From: an uncultured Bacteroidales bacterium | GTDB lineage: Bacteria; Bacteroidota; Bacteroidia; Bacteroidales; UBA932 | Direction: 5' to 3' | Length of the DNA: 64,000 nucleotides | Assembly: GCA_944322815.1 (NCBI GenBank) | Contig: CALUQB010000003.1 | Location: 1-64,000 of the forward strand | In this document: piece after piece, positions 16,618-26,600 of the stretch | How positions within the stretch are numbered: the stretch's first letter is position 1 | How the letters are laid out: each line of letters starts with the position of its first letter | Position numbers and translations under genes: made by a program | The notes under the pieces: model-generated | Databases searched by the model: none | Told to the model about the DNA's origin: nothing | What the model saw: only the letters and a program-made list of their open reading frames with translations

Positions 16618-17650
16618 CAGGCAGTTCCACAGTTTTTCCATCCATGATACAGACAGGATGGAGACCAGGCTCCACAGGATTCAGGCACAGACAGTAATGT
16701 CCGTCGGAAAAAACTCCCGTGGACACTGCCGCCAGACAATAACCTTCAGGAAAAGCAGTGTATTCCTTGTCGTGGTACATGAACTGGGAGAGGATATCAT
16801 CCCCGTAATATCCTACCGCCCCTGCCGTATCCCCGTCCGGATAACAGGCCAGGATATTGAATGAATCTTCGAAGGCCGCAAGTTCTGCACCGTCTTTCCG
16901 AAGGATGTTCGTTTCATCCAGAGTGCAGACCTCGGCGGTTCCGCGGTCAAACGTCACAGACACTACCTGACCGTAAGCAGGCGGCACGTCCAGCTCTGTC
17001 TGACTGTCCCCGCGTACTTGAAAATACTTTCCTTCTTCTGACCTGTAGACAAAGACCGGCTCTTCCTTATCCGTGTACAACGCGGAAATTATCTCCCCTG
17101 TATCTGAAGAAGAAAGGATTTCCCCGCTGCATCTCAGCGTCCACCCGACCGCAGCATCCCGCGGAATCCCGAGAGTATATATGCCTTTCCCGTCCGTTTC
17201 CGCCAACCCCCGGACCATCTCTCTCCCTGGATAGCGTAAGATTTCTTCCCCGTTTTTACGGATTATGGTTTCGGACGAAGTGGAGAAATCCGTAAATACA
17301 TCTTCTCCTATACACCTGACCATGTCTATGTCAGCGGAAACCATATATTCGTTTCCTGCCGGAAATCTGAGCGTCTCCAGCCCGTCCTGAAGAAGACAGA
17401 TATCACACTCGACTACACCATGATCAGGATCACGCAGCCAGTCATATCCGTCCGGATATTCGGCCAGTACGATATTGAATCCGGTGACCTTGACGGTTTC
17501 AGGCTCCCCGCCAGTTCCGTCTCCGGTATCATTTCCCGGAAGGACATCCTCCCGATATTCATGACACCGGCATTCGCAGATAATTTTCCGGCAGGAAATA
17601 CTGCCGGCCGCCATCAAAGCGGCCATTAGCAGCCAAACAAAATGTCTCAT
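16565..17650 (-). CDS. lipoprotein of unknown function
   Basis: 361 residues from the ATG at 17650; the open frame reaches 17710 but the internal ATG gives a proper lipoprotein signal, MRHFVWLLMAALMAAGSISC, with the lipidated Cys at 20. The mature part begins with a Cys-rich CRKIICECRCHEY and a Gly/Asp linker, then about 300 residues of predicted beta-strand with repeated short motifs of the kind DGKGIYTLGIPRD and DSFNILACYPDGD, reminiscent of a beta-propeller reading of values. No catalytic motif. The 3' end overlaps mlaF on the other strand. Confidence 0.7.
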   Translation of the reverse strand: MRHFVWLLMAALMAAGSISCRKIICECRCHEYREDVLPGNDTGDGTGGEPETVKVTGFNIVLAEYPDGYDWLRDPDHGVVECDICLLQDGLETLRFPAGNEYMVSADIDMVRCIGEDVFTDFSTSSETIIRKNGEEILRYPGREMVRGLAETDGKGIYTLGIPRDAAVGWTLRCSGEILSSSDTGEIISALYTDKEEPVFVYRSEEGKYFQVRGDSQTELDVPPAYGQVVSVTFDRGTAEVCTLDETNILRKDGAELAAFEDSFNILACYPDGDTAGAVGYYGDDILSQFMYHDKEYTAFPEGYCLAAVSTGVFSDGHYCLCLNPVEPGLHPVCIMDGKTVELPVNGCFLSLGVTVEYVVP

Positions 17651-17679
17651 ACTTTTTTTCCCGCAAAGGAAAACAATCC

Positions 17680-17706
17680 GGGGCAGCCGGAAAAACCAGC
17701 TGCCCC
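17680..17706 (-). terminator. hairpin after ispE
   Basis: GGGGCAGC / GCTGCCCC, a perfect 8-base stem with an 11-base loop, lies 62 bases beyond the ispE stop. On the minus strand it is followed by a T-rich but interrupted stretch, so it is a fair terminator for the suf-ispE transcript. Confidence 0.6.
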
Positions 17707-17768
17707 GCATAGAGACATTACGCCACTTTTTTCTTTTTCTTTATGTTTTTTCTTTTTTACACCCTGTA

Positions 17769-18626
17769 TCAGGAACGCGGATAGATGGCGAAAAAAGCCG
17801 AACCGCTCCCGGACATGGCCGCATAAACAGCTCCCGTATCATACAGGGATCTCTTGACTTCCGAAAGAGACGGATATTTCATGAAGACCGTTTCCTCGAA
17901 GGCGTTCGTCACGCGGTCTTTCCATTTTTCCACCGGCAAAGCCAGCCTCTCGCGGAGGGGAACATGGGGGACGGAAGGCACTATACCTTTGTATGCATCC
18001 GCCGTAGACACCGATACGCCTTCAGGAACCACGACCTTTACCTCATATTTTTCATCGAAATCCTGCGGAAGGTCATATTCTGAAAGTATTTCTCCCCTGC
18101 CGCTTCCGAACATCGGCCTGTCATGGAGGAAGAAAGCGCAGTCGCTTCCAAGTCCGGATGCATAATGCAGCAGTTTTTCCCGGTCCAAATCCAGACCGAA
18201 AAGGTCAGACAGCATCTTCAGAGCGAAAGCCGCATCTGCGGAACCGCCGCCAAGGCCTGCACCTACCGGTGATGTCTTCTCCAGGAAAATCTTCACCGGG
18301 CCGAGAGAGTAGTCAGAGTCCAGCAGCCTGAAAGCACGTACAGTCAGATCTTCAAGCGGATCCCAGTCCGCACCTTCAGCGCGGGCTATGGTCACCATCA
18401 CCCTTGCATCCCCGGAAATAGCCTGGAGTATCTGGCCTTTGCCGGCGTCATAGCGGGCCTGTATGGCTGCAGACGTAGCGGAAAAGTCATCGGACTTTAT
18501 TATTTCAAGAGTATCATGAATCTCATGACAAGGTACGAAAAGGGTCTCCAGATCGTGGAAGCCGTCCGGCCTTTTACGCAGGACATCCAGGCCGAAATTG
18601 AGCTTTACAAAAGGGTGGGTTATCAT
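17769..18626 (-). CDS. ispE: 4-diphosphocytidyl-2-C-methyl-D-erythritol kinase
   Basis: 285 residues. The GHMP-kinase ATP-binding motif SPVGAGLGGGSADAAF lies at 119-134 and the N-terminus PFVKLNFGLDVL with Lys8 fits the substrate pocket of IspE. The enzyme phosphorylates CDP-methylerythritol in the MEP route to isoprenoids, a route whose last two enzymes need [4Fe-4S] clusters. The start is one base past the sufD stop, so it is part of the suf transcript. Confidence 0.95.
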   Translation of the reverse strand: MITHPFVKLNFGLDVLRKRPDGFHDLETLFVPCHEIHDTLEIIKSDDFSATSAAIQARYDAGKGQILQAISGDARVMVTIARAEGADWDPLEDLTVRAFRLLDSDYSLGPVKIFLEKTSPVGAGLGGGSADAAFALKMLSDLFGLDLDREKLLHYASGLGSDCAFFLHDRPMFGSGRGEILSEYDLPQDFDEKYEVKVVVPEGVSVSTADAYKGIVPSVPHVPLRERLALPVEKWKDRVTNAFEETVFMKYPSLSEVKRSLYDTGAVYAAMSGSGSAFFAIYPRS

Positions 18627-18627
18627 C

Positions 18628-19335
18628 TCAGAAAGATGTTCTTACGGCATGTTCGACATAGGCGGCGAGTTTCTCCCTTCCATTCCCTTCCGGAAGAATA
18701 TCCAGAACGGAAGATATGAAAGAAACCATCTGCAGGACCTTGGCTTCATTCTCGGGAATGCCTCTGGACCTCATGTAGAACTGCTCGTCTTCATTAAGTT
18801 TACCTATGGTCGCACCATGCGAACATTTCACGTCATCGGCATAGATTTCCAGCTGAGGCTGCGTGTCGACCCGTGCAGTATCGGAAAGGAGGAGATTGTG
18901 GTTTTCCTGATATGCTTCCGTGACCTGGGCATCAGGATCCACGACTATCCTGCCGTAAAATCCCGTCCGCGCCTTGCCGGAAACTATTCCCTTGAAAAGC
19001 TGATGGGAAGAGCAGTGATGAACCCTGTGAAACAGCTCGACATTGATGGTGACATTCTCTGTATCAGGGCAGAGATAGAGTCCGAAAAGCCGGCAGGAGG
19101 CGCCGGGTCCTGCGAGTTCGATGCGGAAATCCATCCTGGTATCGGCACCGGGCATGATCAGGACCGGAATGTCTGCCGAAGCGTTTTCCTCCAGAACCAC
19201 ATGAGTGCTGAATTCACGTCCTGAAAGCACGTCGAACCCGCATATTCCCGAACCTGTCAGTTCAGGAGCATCATGCGCGGCAGCCAGAAACATTGACCGG
19301 AAGGTCTTTCCCGACTTTATGATGATCTCGTCCAT
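18628..19335 (-). CDS. sufD: Fe-S cluster assembly protein SufD, short form
   Basis: 235 residues, much shorter than the usual 400-450. Present are the beta-helix core (LEENASADIPVLIMPG region) and the conserved C-terminal block DVKCSHGATIGKL, then FYMRSRGIPENEAK, that defines SufB/SufD. What is missing is the N-terminal helical part. SufD pairs with SufB on the SufBC2D scaffold that builds Fe-S clusters. The gene lies between sufC (6 bases away) and ispE. No frameshift or upstream remnant is seen, so the short form looks native. Confidence 0.88.
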   Translation of the reverse strand: MDEIIIKSGKTFRSMFLAAAHDAPELTGSGICGFDVLSGREFSTHVVLEENASADIPVLIMPGADTRMDFRIELAGPGASCRLFGLYLCPDTENVTINVELFHRVHHCSSHQLFKGIVSGKARTGFYGRIVVDPDAQVTEAYQENHNLLLSDTARVDTQPQLEIYADDVKCSHGATIGKLNEDEQFYMRSRGIPENEAKVLQMVSFISSVLDILPEGNGREKLAAYVEHAVRTSF

Positions 19336-19341
19336 ATCACG

Positions 19342-20094
19342 TCAGTTTATACTGTCATACCCCTGTTCTTCGATCTGCGCCACGAGTTCCTTCCCGGCAG
19401 TCTTTACTATCCTGCCGTCCTTGAGCACGTGCACTATGTCAGGTACGATATAGTCGAGGAGTCTCTGATAGTGCGTGATGACGATGGTGGCCTTCTCCGG
19501 GGTCTTGAGGGTATTCACACCTTCCGCGACTATCCTGAGCGCATCCACATCCAGACCGCTGTCTGTCTCGTCCAGAATAGAGAGCACAGGGTCGAGCATG
19601 GCCATCTGAAAAATCTCGTTCCTCTTCTTCTCCCCTCCGGAAAAACCTACATTCACTTCACGTTTCGCGAACTCCTGTCTCATCTGTACCAGAGCCATCT
19701 TTTCTTTCATGAGTTTCAGGAAAGCCGCAGCCGTCAGAGGTTCTTCCCCCAGAGCCTTCCTTCGTGAATTCACGGCCGTTTTCATGAAATTCGTGATGGA
19801 GACGCCCGGTATTTCCACAGGATACTGGAACGACAGGAAGATTCCTGCCCATGAACGCTCCTCAGGGCTCATTTTCAGAAGATCGCGTCCCATGAAAGTG
19901 ACCGCCCCGTCCGTCACGGTATACTGGGGCTTGCCGGCCAATACCGATGACAATGTGCTTTTTCCTGCCCCGTTAGGACCCATGACGACATGTGTCTCGC
20001 CTTTGCGGACTGTCAGATCGACTCCTTTCAGGATTTCCTTGTCTTCCACCCTGGCTCTGAGTCCTTCTATTTTCAACAAGATATCGTTTTCCAT
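19342..20094 (-). CDS. sufC: Fe-S cluster assembly ATPase SufC
   Basis: 250 residues. Walker A GPNGAGKST at 39-47, the SufC-type signature SGGEKKRNE, Walker B LSILDETDSGLD and a switch His in IVITHYQRLL. SufC drives conformational change of the SufBCD scaffold. It follows pnuC by 27 bases and precedes sufD by 6. Confidence 0.97.
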   Translation of the reverse strand: MENDILLKIEGLRARVEDKEILKGVDLTVRKGETHVVMGPNGAGKSTLSSVLAGKPQYTVTDGAVTFMGRDLLKMSPEERSWAGIFLSFQYPVEIPGVSITNFMKTAVNSRRKALGEEPLTAAAFLKLMKEKMALVQMRQEFAKREVNVGFSGGEKKRNEIFQMAMLDPVLSILDETDSGLDVDALRIVAEGVNTLKTPEKATIVITHYQRLLDYIVPDIVHVLKDGRIVKTAGKELVAQIEEQGYDSIN

Positions 20095-20121
20095 AATATT
20101 CGGATTCTATCTACAAATGTA

Positions 20122-20781
20122 TTACGCTTTCTTCGAGTACAACCGGTACCAGTTGACCAGAGACACCACTCCGTTTATCAGATAAAGGCCGCAGACTATC
20201 GGCATGAACACATGGCCTACGGAAATATGCAGCCACAGCTGGGTGACATTCACCAGAAGCCAGGCTATCCAGCAGTCCCATTTCTTCATGGCGGACAGGA
20301 ACTGGGCCACCAGTATCAGTACAGTCACGCACGAGTCAAGATACGGGACCGGATCTGCAGGGAAAGCCCCGATGAACCACCTGGTCCCCAGCAGGCTCAG
20401 CAGTTTTCCCCACAACACGGCCAGGACGAAGACGGAAATGACGGCCACCGCCCTCTGCGGCCATGTAAGCATGGAAACTTTCAGGGATTTGTGATCCCTG
20501 GAGCTCACCTCGTCCTTTTTGGGGTGAGTCCACCTGTAATGTCCGAGGATGTTTATCCCAAGAGATATCGGCTGGAGGATAAGGCTGGCGTACAAGTGCT
20601 TGTTCCAGAACATCAGGAACAGCAGCGCGGTATAGACATAGCCTATCCAGAAATTGTATTTGCTGTTTCTTCCCGCCAGCACTACACATGCCAGCCCGAA
20701 AACAGAGGTCACCAGATCTATAAGCAGCACCGGTGTATCTCCGCCTATCGTAAAGAGCGTATGGTTTATGATGTCATGCAT
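20122..20781 (-). CDS. pnuC: PnuC-family nicotinamide riboside transporter
   Basis: 219 residues with about seven hydrophobic segments and the family signatures WIGYVYTALLFLMFW in the first half and WDCWIAWLLVNVTQL in the second, which line the vitamin channel. PnuC moves nicotinamide riboside across the inner membrane by facilitated diffusion, trapped inside by phosphorylation. Relatives carry thiamine or riboflavin, so the substrate is inferred. It is inserted between sufB and sufC on the same strand, an unusual place. Confidence 0.88.
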   Translation of the reverse strand: MHDIINHTLFTIGGDTPVLLIDLVTSVFGLACVVLAGRNSKYNFWIGYVYTALLFLMFWNKHLYASLILQPISLGINILGHYRWTHPKKDEVSSRDHKSLKVSMLTWPQRAVAVISVFVLAVLWGKLLSLLGTRWFIGAFPADPVPYLDSCVTVLILVAQFLSAMKKWDCWIAWLLVNVTQLWLHISVGHVFMPIVCGLYLINGVVSLVNWYRLYSKKA

Positions 20782-20820
20782 ACCCGAATCTTTTCACGTA
20801 CATTGTCCTTCAGCGGCAGG

Positions 20821-22254
20821 CTATCCTACCGACCCTTCGAGAGACACCTGCAGCAGTTTTCTGGCCTCCACGGCGAACTCCATCGGAAGCTTCGCCAGGA
20901 CTTCCTGTGCATAACCGTTCACTATCAGGCCCACTGCATCTTCCGGCCCTATGCCGCGCTGGTTACAATAAAAAAGCTGTTCCTCGCTGATTTTCGAAGT
21001 CGTGGCCTCATGCTCGACGATGGAAGAACTGTTCGCATTGACAATATGCGGGAACGTATGTGCGCCGCATTTGTCACCTATCAGAAGGCTGTCGCACTGG
21101 GAATAGTTCCTCGAATTCGAGGCCTTCGGCTCTATGCGCACGAGTCCGCGGTAGCTGTTCTGGCTGTGACCGGCGGAAATTCCCTTGCTTATGATGCGGC
21201 TTCTGGTATTTCTGCCGATATGGATCATTTTTGTGCCTGTATCGGCCTGCTGCATGTTGTTCGTGACGGCCACCGAATAGAATTCCGAGGAGGAATTGTC
21301 CCCTTTCAGTATAGTGCTCGGATATTTCCAGGTGATGGCCGAGCCTGTCTCCACCTGTGTCCAGGACAGATGGCTGCCCTCTCCCTTGCAGATGCCGCGC
21401 TTGGTCACGAAATTGAATATTCCGCCGCGGCCCTGCGCATCGCCCGGATACCAGTTCTGGACTGTCGAGTATTTCACGTCGGCATCTTTTTCCACCACGA
21501 TCTCCACTACGGCTGCATGAAGCTGGTTCTCGTCCCTCATCGGGGCCGTGCAGCCTTCGAGATAGCTGACATAGGAGCCTTCGTCTGCCACTATCAGAGT
21601 TCTCTCGAACTGGCCGGTACCGCTGGCATTGATCCTGAAATAGCTGGACAGTTCCATAGGGCAACGGACTCCTTTGGGAATATAGCAGAAAGAGCCGTCG
21701 CTGAAGACGGCGGAATTCAATGCGGCATAGAAATTATCCCCTGCAGGCACGACTGTGGCCAGGTACTTGCGCACAAGTTCCGGATATTCCTTCACAGCCT
21801 CCGAAAACGGACAGAAGATGATGCCTTTTTCGGCGAGAGTCTTGCGAAAAGTGGTTTTCACTGATACTGAATCGAATACAGCATCCACTGCCACTCCAGC
21901 CAATGCTTCGCGCTCGTGAAGGGGAATGCCCAGTTTCTCGAAAGTGGCTTCCAGCTCCGGGTCTATATGGTCCGGACGGTCTTTCTTCGGTGCCGCGAAA
22001 TAGATGATATCCTGAAAGTCTATCTCAGGTATGTCCAGATGCGCCCACCTCGGCATCTTCATTTTCCGCCATTTGCGGAAAGCATCGAGGCGGAAATCCA
22101 GCAGCCACTGAGGCTCTTCCTTCTTCGCGGAAATAAGCCTGATGATATCTTCGTCCAGCCCTTTGGGTATGAACTCCTGCTCCACGTCCGTGACGAAGCC
22201 GTGCTCGTACTCCTGCGTGGTGATTTCTTTCAATATGTCTTTCCCTTCCTGCAT
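20821..22254 (-). CDS. sufB: Fe-S cluster assembly protein SufB
   Basis: 477 residues, full length for SufB. N-terminal [20 protein letters not shown] and the C-terminal [17 protein letters not shown] are diagnostic. Conserved Cys in [16 protein letters not shown]-type strand and in EGCTAP are visible. SufB is the main scaffold subunit on which clusters form. It begins 32 bases after the sdaA stop, with AGAGG in front of the ATG, and heads the run sufB, pnuC, sufC, sufD, ispE. Confidence 0.97.
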   Translation of the reverse strand: MQEGKDILKEITTQEYEHGFVTDVEQEFIPKGLDEDIIRLISAKKEEPQWLLDFRLDAFRKWRKMKMPRWAHLDIPEIDFQDIIYFAAPKKDRPDHIDPELEATFEKLGIPLHEREALAGVAVDAVFDSVSVKTTFRKTLAEKGIIFCPFSEAVKEYPELVRKYLATVVPAGDNFYAALNSAVFSDGSFCYIPKGVRCPMELSSYFRINASGTGQFERTLIVADEGSYVSYLEGCTAPMRDENQLHAAVVEIVVEKDADVKYSTVQNWYPGDAQGRGGIFNFVTKRGICKGEGSHLSWTQVETGSAITWKYPSTILKGDNSSSEFYSVAVTNNMQQADTGTKMIHIGRNTRSRIISKGISAGHSQNSYRGLVRIEPKASNSRNYSQCDSLLIGDKCGAHTFPHIVNANSSSIVEHEATTSKISEEQLFYCNQRGIGPEDAVGLIVNGYAQEVLAKLPMEFAVEARKLLQVSLEGSVG

Positions 22255-22286
22255 CCTCTTATGTTTTAAAATACTGCCGTATACGG

Positions 22287-23552
22287 TCAGTGTACCGCCA
22301 CTTTCTTCCCCTTGGCAAGTCCGCCTTCCCCCGTCTCCTTATACAATGACGGGATATCATGCCCGGTCTCTTTCATTACCTGCACTACCTCGTCGAAAGG
22401 CACCCTGTGGAAACCGTCTGAAAACGAGGCATAGATATTGGCATCCAGAGCCCTTGCGGCAGCGAACGCATTCCTTTCTATGCACGGGATCTGGACAAGT
22501 CCGCATACCGGGTCACATGTCATCCCGAGATGGTGTTCGAGTCCCATTTCAGCGGCGTACTCCACCTGCGTAGGTGTCCCTCCGAACAGCTGGCACACTG
22601 CAGCCGAAGCCATTGCACAGGCCACACCCACTTCACCCTGACATCCGACTTCGGCACCGGAAATGGATGCGTTGTGCTTCACTGAGTTTCCGAAAAGCCC
22701 GCCTGTAGCCAGGGCGTGCAGAATCCGTTTATCATTGAAATCGTGCCCCTTGGAGATGTGGTAAAGGACCGCCGGAAGAACTCCGCTCGACCCGCATGTA
22801 GGTGCAGTCACCACTATCCCGCCCGATGCATTCTCCTCGCTGACTGCCAGCGCATAAGAAAACACCATGCCGCGGGTCTGGAGATTCGCCTTGTACCCGG
22901 ACGCCTTGATATGGTATGTGGCGGCCTTCCGCGAGAGCTTCAACGGTCCCGGCAGGGCACCCTCGCTGTCAAGTCCTCTGTGGATGGATGCCTTCATTGC
23001 CTCCCACACTGTCCTGAGATAGTCCCAGATATCTTCATCCTCGCACTGCTGGACATATTCCCAGTAATTCCTGCCGTTCTCCTGACACCATTTGACAATA
23101 TCCGCGATAGTATTCAGGTCGTAGATTTCGGGGCCTTCGCCTATCGCTGATCCCGGGCCTTCGGAAATCGTTCCTCCACCGATGCTGTAGACTGTCCATT
23201 CGGCACCGGAATTCCCTTCGCTGTCTTTCGCGGTGAATTTCATTCCGTTCGGATGGTAAGGAAGGAAAATGTCCGGTTCCCAGACAATGTCGACGCGCTT
23301 CCTCCCTCCGTCGGAAAGCGCGTCAATGATGGCGACATCCGTCAGATGGCCCTTTCCGGTAGCTGCAAGGCTGCCGTACAGGGTCACTTCGAAAGCATCT
23401 GCCTCCGGATGCCTGTGGGAAAACATGGTTGCGGCCTTCGACGGGCCCATTGTATGGCTGCTGGAAGGTCCGCGTCCTATCTTGTATAATTCCTTAAGTG
23501 ATTTCACCTTATTTCCGCTTACTGACGCGGAATGACTGTCTGATGACAGCAT
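22287..23552 (-). CDS. sdaA: L-serine ammonia-lyase, iron-sulfur-dependent, single chain
   Basis: 421 residues as drawn. The N-terminal part has [17 protein letters not shown], the serine-binding motif, and the C-terminal part has [11 protein letters not shown] (Cys253), CQGEVG (Cys304) and [12 protein letters not shown] (Cys346, 350, 357), which supply the labile [4Fe-4S] cluster. The enzyme turns serine into pyruvate and ammonia. The first 15 residues are atypical; the GTG at 23507 with GGAAATAAG before it would give the usual start [11 protein letters not shown] and may be the true one. It lies directly upstream of the suf genes. Confidence 0.95.
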   Translation of the reverse strand: MLSSDSHSASVSGNKVKSLKELYKIGRGPSSSHTMGPSKAATMFSHRHPEADAFEVTLYGSLAATGKGHLTDVAIIDALSDGGRKRVDIVWEPDIFLPYHPNGMKFTAKDSEGNSGAEWTVYSIGGGTISEGPGSAIGEGPEIYDLNTIADIVKWCQENGRNYWEYVQQCEDEDIWDYLRTVWEAMKASIHRGLDSEGALPGPLKLSRKAATYHIKASGYKANLQTRGMVFSYALAVSEENASGGIVVTAPTCGSSGVLPAVLYHISKGHDFNDKRILHALATGGLFGNSVKHNASISGAEVGCQGEVGVACAMASAAVCQLFGGTPTQVEYAAEMGLEHHLGMTCDPVCGLVQIPCIERNAFAAARALDANIYASFSDGFHRVPFDEVVQVMKETGHDIPSLYKETGEGGLAKGKKVAVH

Positions 23553-23569
23553 ATTCCGCGAAATTTCGG

Positions 23570-23577
23570 CAAATTTA
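23570..23577 (-). promoter_or_regulatory. -7 box for sdaA
   Basis: Reads TAAATTTG on the minus strand. With the ATG at 23552 the leader would be only about 10 bases; with the GTG at 23507 about 55, which favours the GTG. Confidence 0.5.
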
Positions 23578-23619
23578 ATAAATTCACGAAGAAATCATGC
23601 AATATTGCATCGAAGATGC

Positions 23620-26600
23620 TTAATCAGCCAGCATCTCGCGGAGCTCCTCAAGCGTGATGCCATGACCGGTGTCCTGGCCTTCCAGAATGGCATCGGACAG
23701 ATCCCGTTTGGTCTTGTGCAGCCTGAGGATCTTGTCTTCTATGGTATTTTCCGATATAAGATGATATACCGTGACATTCTGTGACTGGCCGATCCTGTAT
23801 GCCCGGTCCGTCGCCTGTTGTTCGATGGCGGGATTCCACCACGGGTCCAGATGTATGACATAGTTCGCCCCGGTAAGATTCAGGCCCAGGCCTCCGGCCT
23901 TCAGACTGATCAGGAACACATGTTTCTCCCCCTGCTGGAAGGAGGCTACCATCTCCGACCTTTTGGCAGCCGGGACTTTCCCGTCCAGATAGAAATACTC
24001 CACGCCCTTCTTCCCGAGCTCCCGTGCGACAGTGGAAAGATAAGCGGTAAACTGGCTGAACACCAGGATGCGGTTGTTCCCCGAAAGGATTTCCCCTGCC
24101 AGATCCAGAAAAGCTTCGGTCTTGGATGACATGGCTTTCCATGAACTGTCTGTCAGGGCCATGTCGCATGATGCCTGACGCAGTCTGGTGATGGATGCAA
24201 GCACATTCATGTTCAGACGGTCAGCGCTTTCAGCCTGATGTCTGGCTTTTTCCCTCATGACTTCATATTGCATCCTTTCATCAGGTGTCAACGGTATTCG
24301 GTATGTGATCTCGGTCTTTTCCGGAAGTTCTTCTACCACATCCGCTTTCGTCCGTCTGAGCAGGAACGGCGATATGATGCGTTTCAGATGCTGCCTCCGC
24401 ATCTGCGTCTCATTTGCCGGTACATCTATGAACCGGGACGAAAACTGCCTGTATGTACCGAGAAGTCCAGGGTTCAGGAACTGGAACAGATTCCACAGTT
24501 CCCCAAGATAATTCTGCACAGGCGTACCGGTCAGGACTATTCTGGAAGATGCAGTCAGCGACATCACGGCTTCCGACGTGACAGTCTCCCGGTTCTTTAT
24601 CACATGTGCTTCATCGAGACAGACGACATTCCATCTCACGCCCGACAACAGGTCCTTTTCGGAAACCAGCATCCTGTATGAAACCAGAAAGACATCCGAC
24701 TGAACCGCAGACTGTACCAGCGTAGCCCTGTCGGCCGAGACATTTATATTCTTCACGGTCAAGGACGGGGCGAATCTTCCGATTTCCGCCGCCCAGTTCA
24801 GAAGCACAGACGTAGGCGCCACTACCAGAGACGGGCCGGCAGCAGCCTTGTACAGAAGGAACGCTATGGTCTGGACAGTCTTGCCCAGTCCCATGTCATC
24901 AGCCAGACAGGCTCCCGCACCCCAATGATCCAGGCGGACCATCCATCTGAAGCCATCTTCCTGATAGTCCCTCAACGATGCGTCAAGAGCAGACGGGATG
25001 CTGATATCCATCTGCATGGCCTCCTTCATGGAAGCTTCCAGTTCCGCCGTCCGTGCATCCGTACTGACAGAAGAGAATCCGGATTTGTGCAGAAGATCCG
25101 CGAGAAGCCCCACCTGAAGGGAAGAGATACGGACATCATCCTTTGAAGACACATGGGAGACAGCTTCCAGCCGACGGAGCTGTGCCATCAGGGAATCCGA
25201 CAATGCGACATAGTCATCTTCTCCCAGCCTGACATACCTGTCAGACAGGACCCCGACAGAAATTCCTGCCAGCAGTCGGGCCAGTTTTACCGAAGTACCG
25301 TCGTCCAGACCGGCTTCACCTTCCATCTCCAGCCAGTTCTCTCCTGAAGTGACATTGATACTGAACCTCCGGGAAGTCAGCACACCTCCGAATCTGACAG
25401 GTTTTCCATCCGGCCACTCGATGCTGTATTTGTCCTGATTCTCCCTCACGAATTCGAGAAGAGAAAGCATCTGCGCCATATCGAACACACATCTTCCGTC
25501 TTCATCGGGAGCTATATTCTCCTCATTTTCCAGAAAATACAGCACTTCACGATACCTGTCCCTCTCCGTCTTCAGATTTCTGGACACCTGACAACGGCGG
25601 CCGTCCACCATATCATAAACGACCCTGTCTCCTTTTCCAGGAAGGAATACCGATTGTCCGCCCTGCAGCGGTCGGACAATGATGTCGGCCATGAACACGT
25701 CCTTTCGCGGACTAAGCCTGAAAATCACGGCACTCTGGCTTTCCATGACCTGTACGTCCGCCCCATCCGGTCCTCCGAAGTCGGAACGGACTTCTATTAT
25801 GCCGCGGATTTTGTCCAGAAATGTCATGAGCGCCGGACCGGCATTGGCAGGGAAACTGCCTTTCAGCAACAGCGGAGACATAAGAGAAGCCTGTTTATCG
25901 GACAGGTTGACGACCGCATAGTGGAGGCGGTCGGTTTTCCTGATGACGGATATCCCGCGAATATTGCCGTTTACGGCAGCATTGGACCCGAGAACATACC
26001 CTGCATCGGTCTTCTTTACCGAGAGATACGGAGGCTCCTCCGTGACGGTCACGGCGTCCTCGGGAGTACACCTCATGGAAAATACGCGGTCGCATCCGGC
26101 CAGATACGGGAGTATTTCCTGATATGAAGGACTGATGGCATAACCCAGATTTGCAGCGACTTTCCTGTCGAAGTCATCCATGAACGGAAAATCCGCCACA
26201 TTCAGTCTGTACGGCTCGATCCTCCGGCCCAAGCTCCATTTGCCGCTCTTAAGCCTGGACTGAAGAAGTATTTCCACATATCCCGGTTTAGTCACGAGAT
26301 ATACGATGCGTTTATCCTGCTCCGCACCGGGACGTACCCCGCTGTCCTTTGCGAACCTGTCTGTCAGATCCTCCAGGAGATACTCCCAGCCCGGCTTGAT
26401 CACGATCGAAGCCAGAAGCGGGCGGCCTCCGAACTTTTCCTCAAGGACGGCACAGTCTTCTACCTGGAAATACGGACTCAATTCATAACGCAGGAGAGCG
26501 CATCCGGGAAGAGTGAAACCTTCGGGATTATTCCAGATTTTTCCGGCATCAAGCTGGAAATATTTGGAGAGGAGCATCGCATAAGATGTGTAAAGGCCGC

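Noticed and set aside
19990-21864. 624-codon plus-strand frame
   Set aside because: Antisense of sufC, pnuC and sufB.
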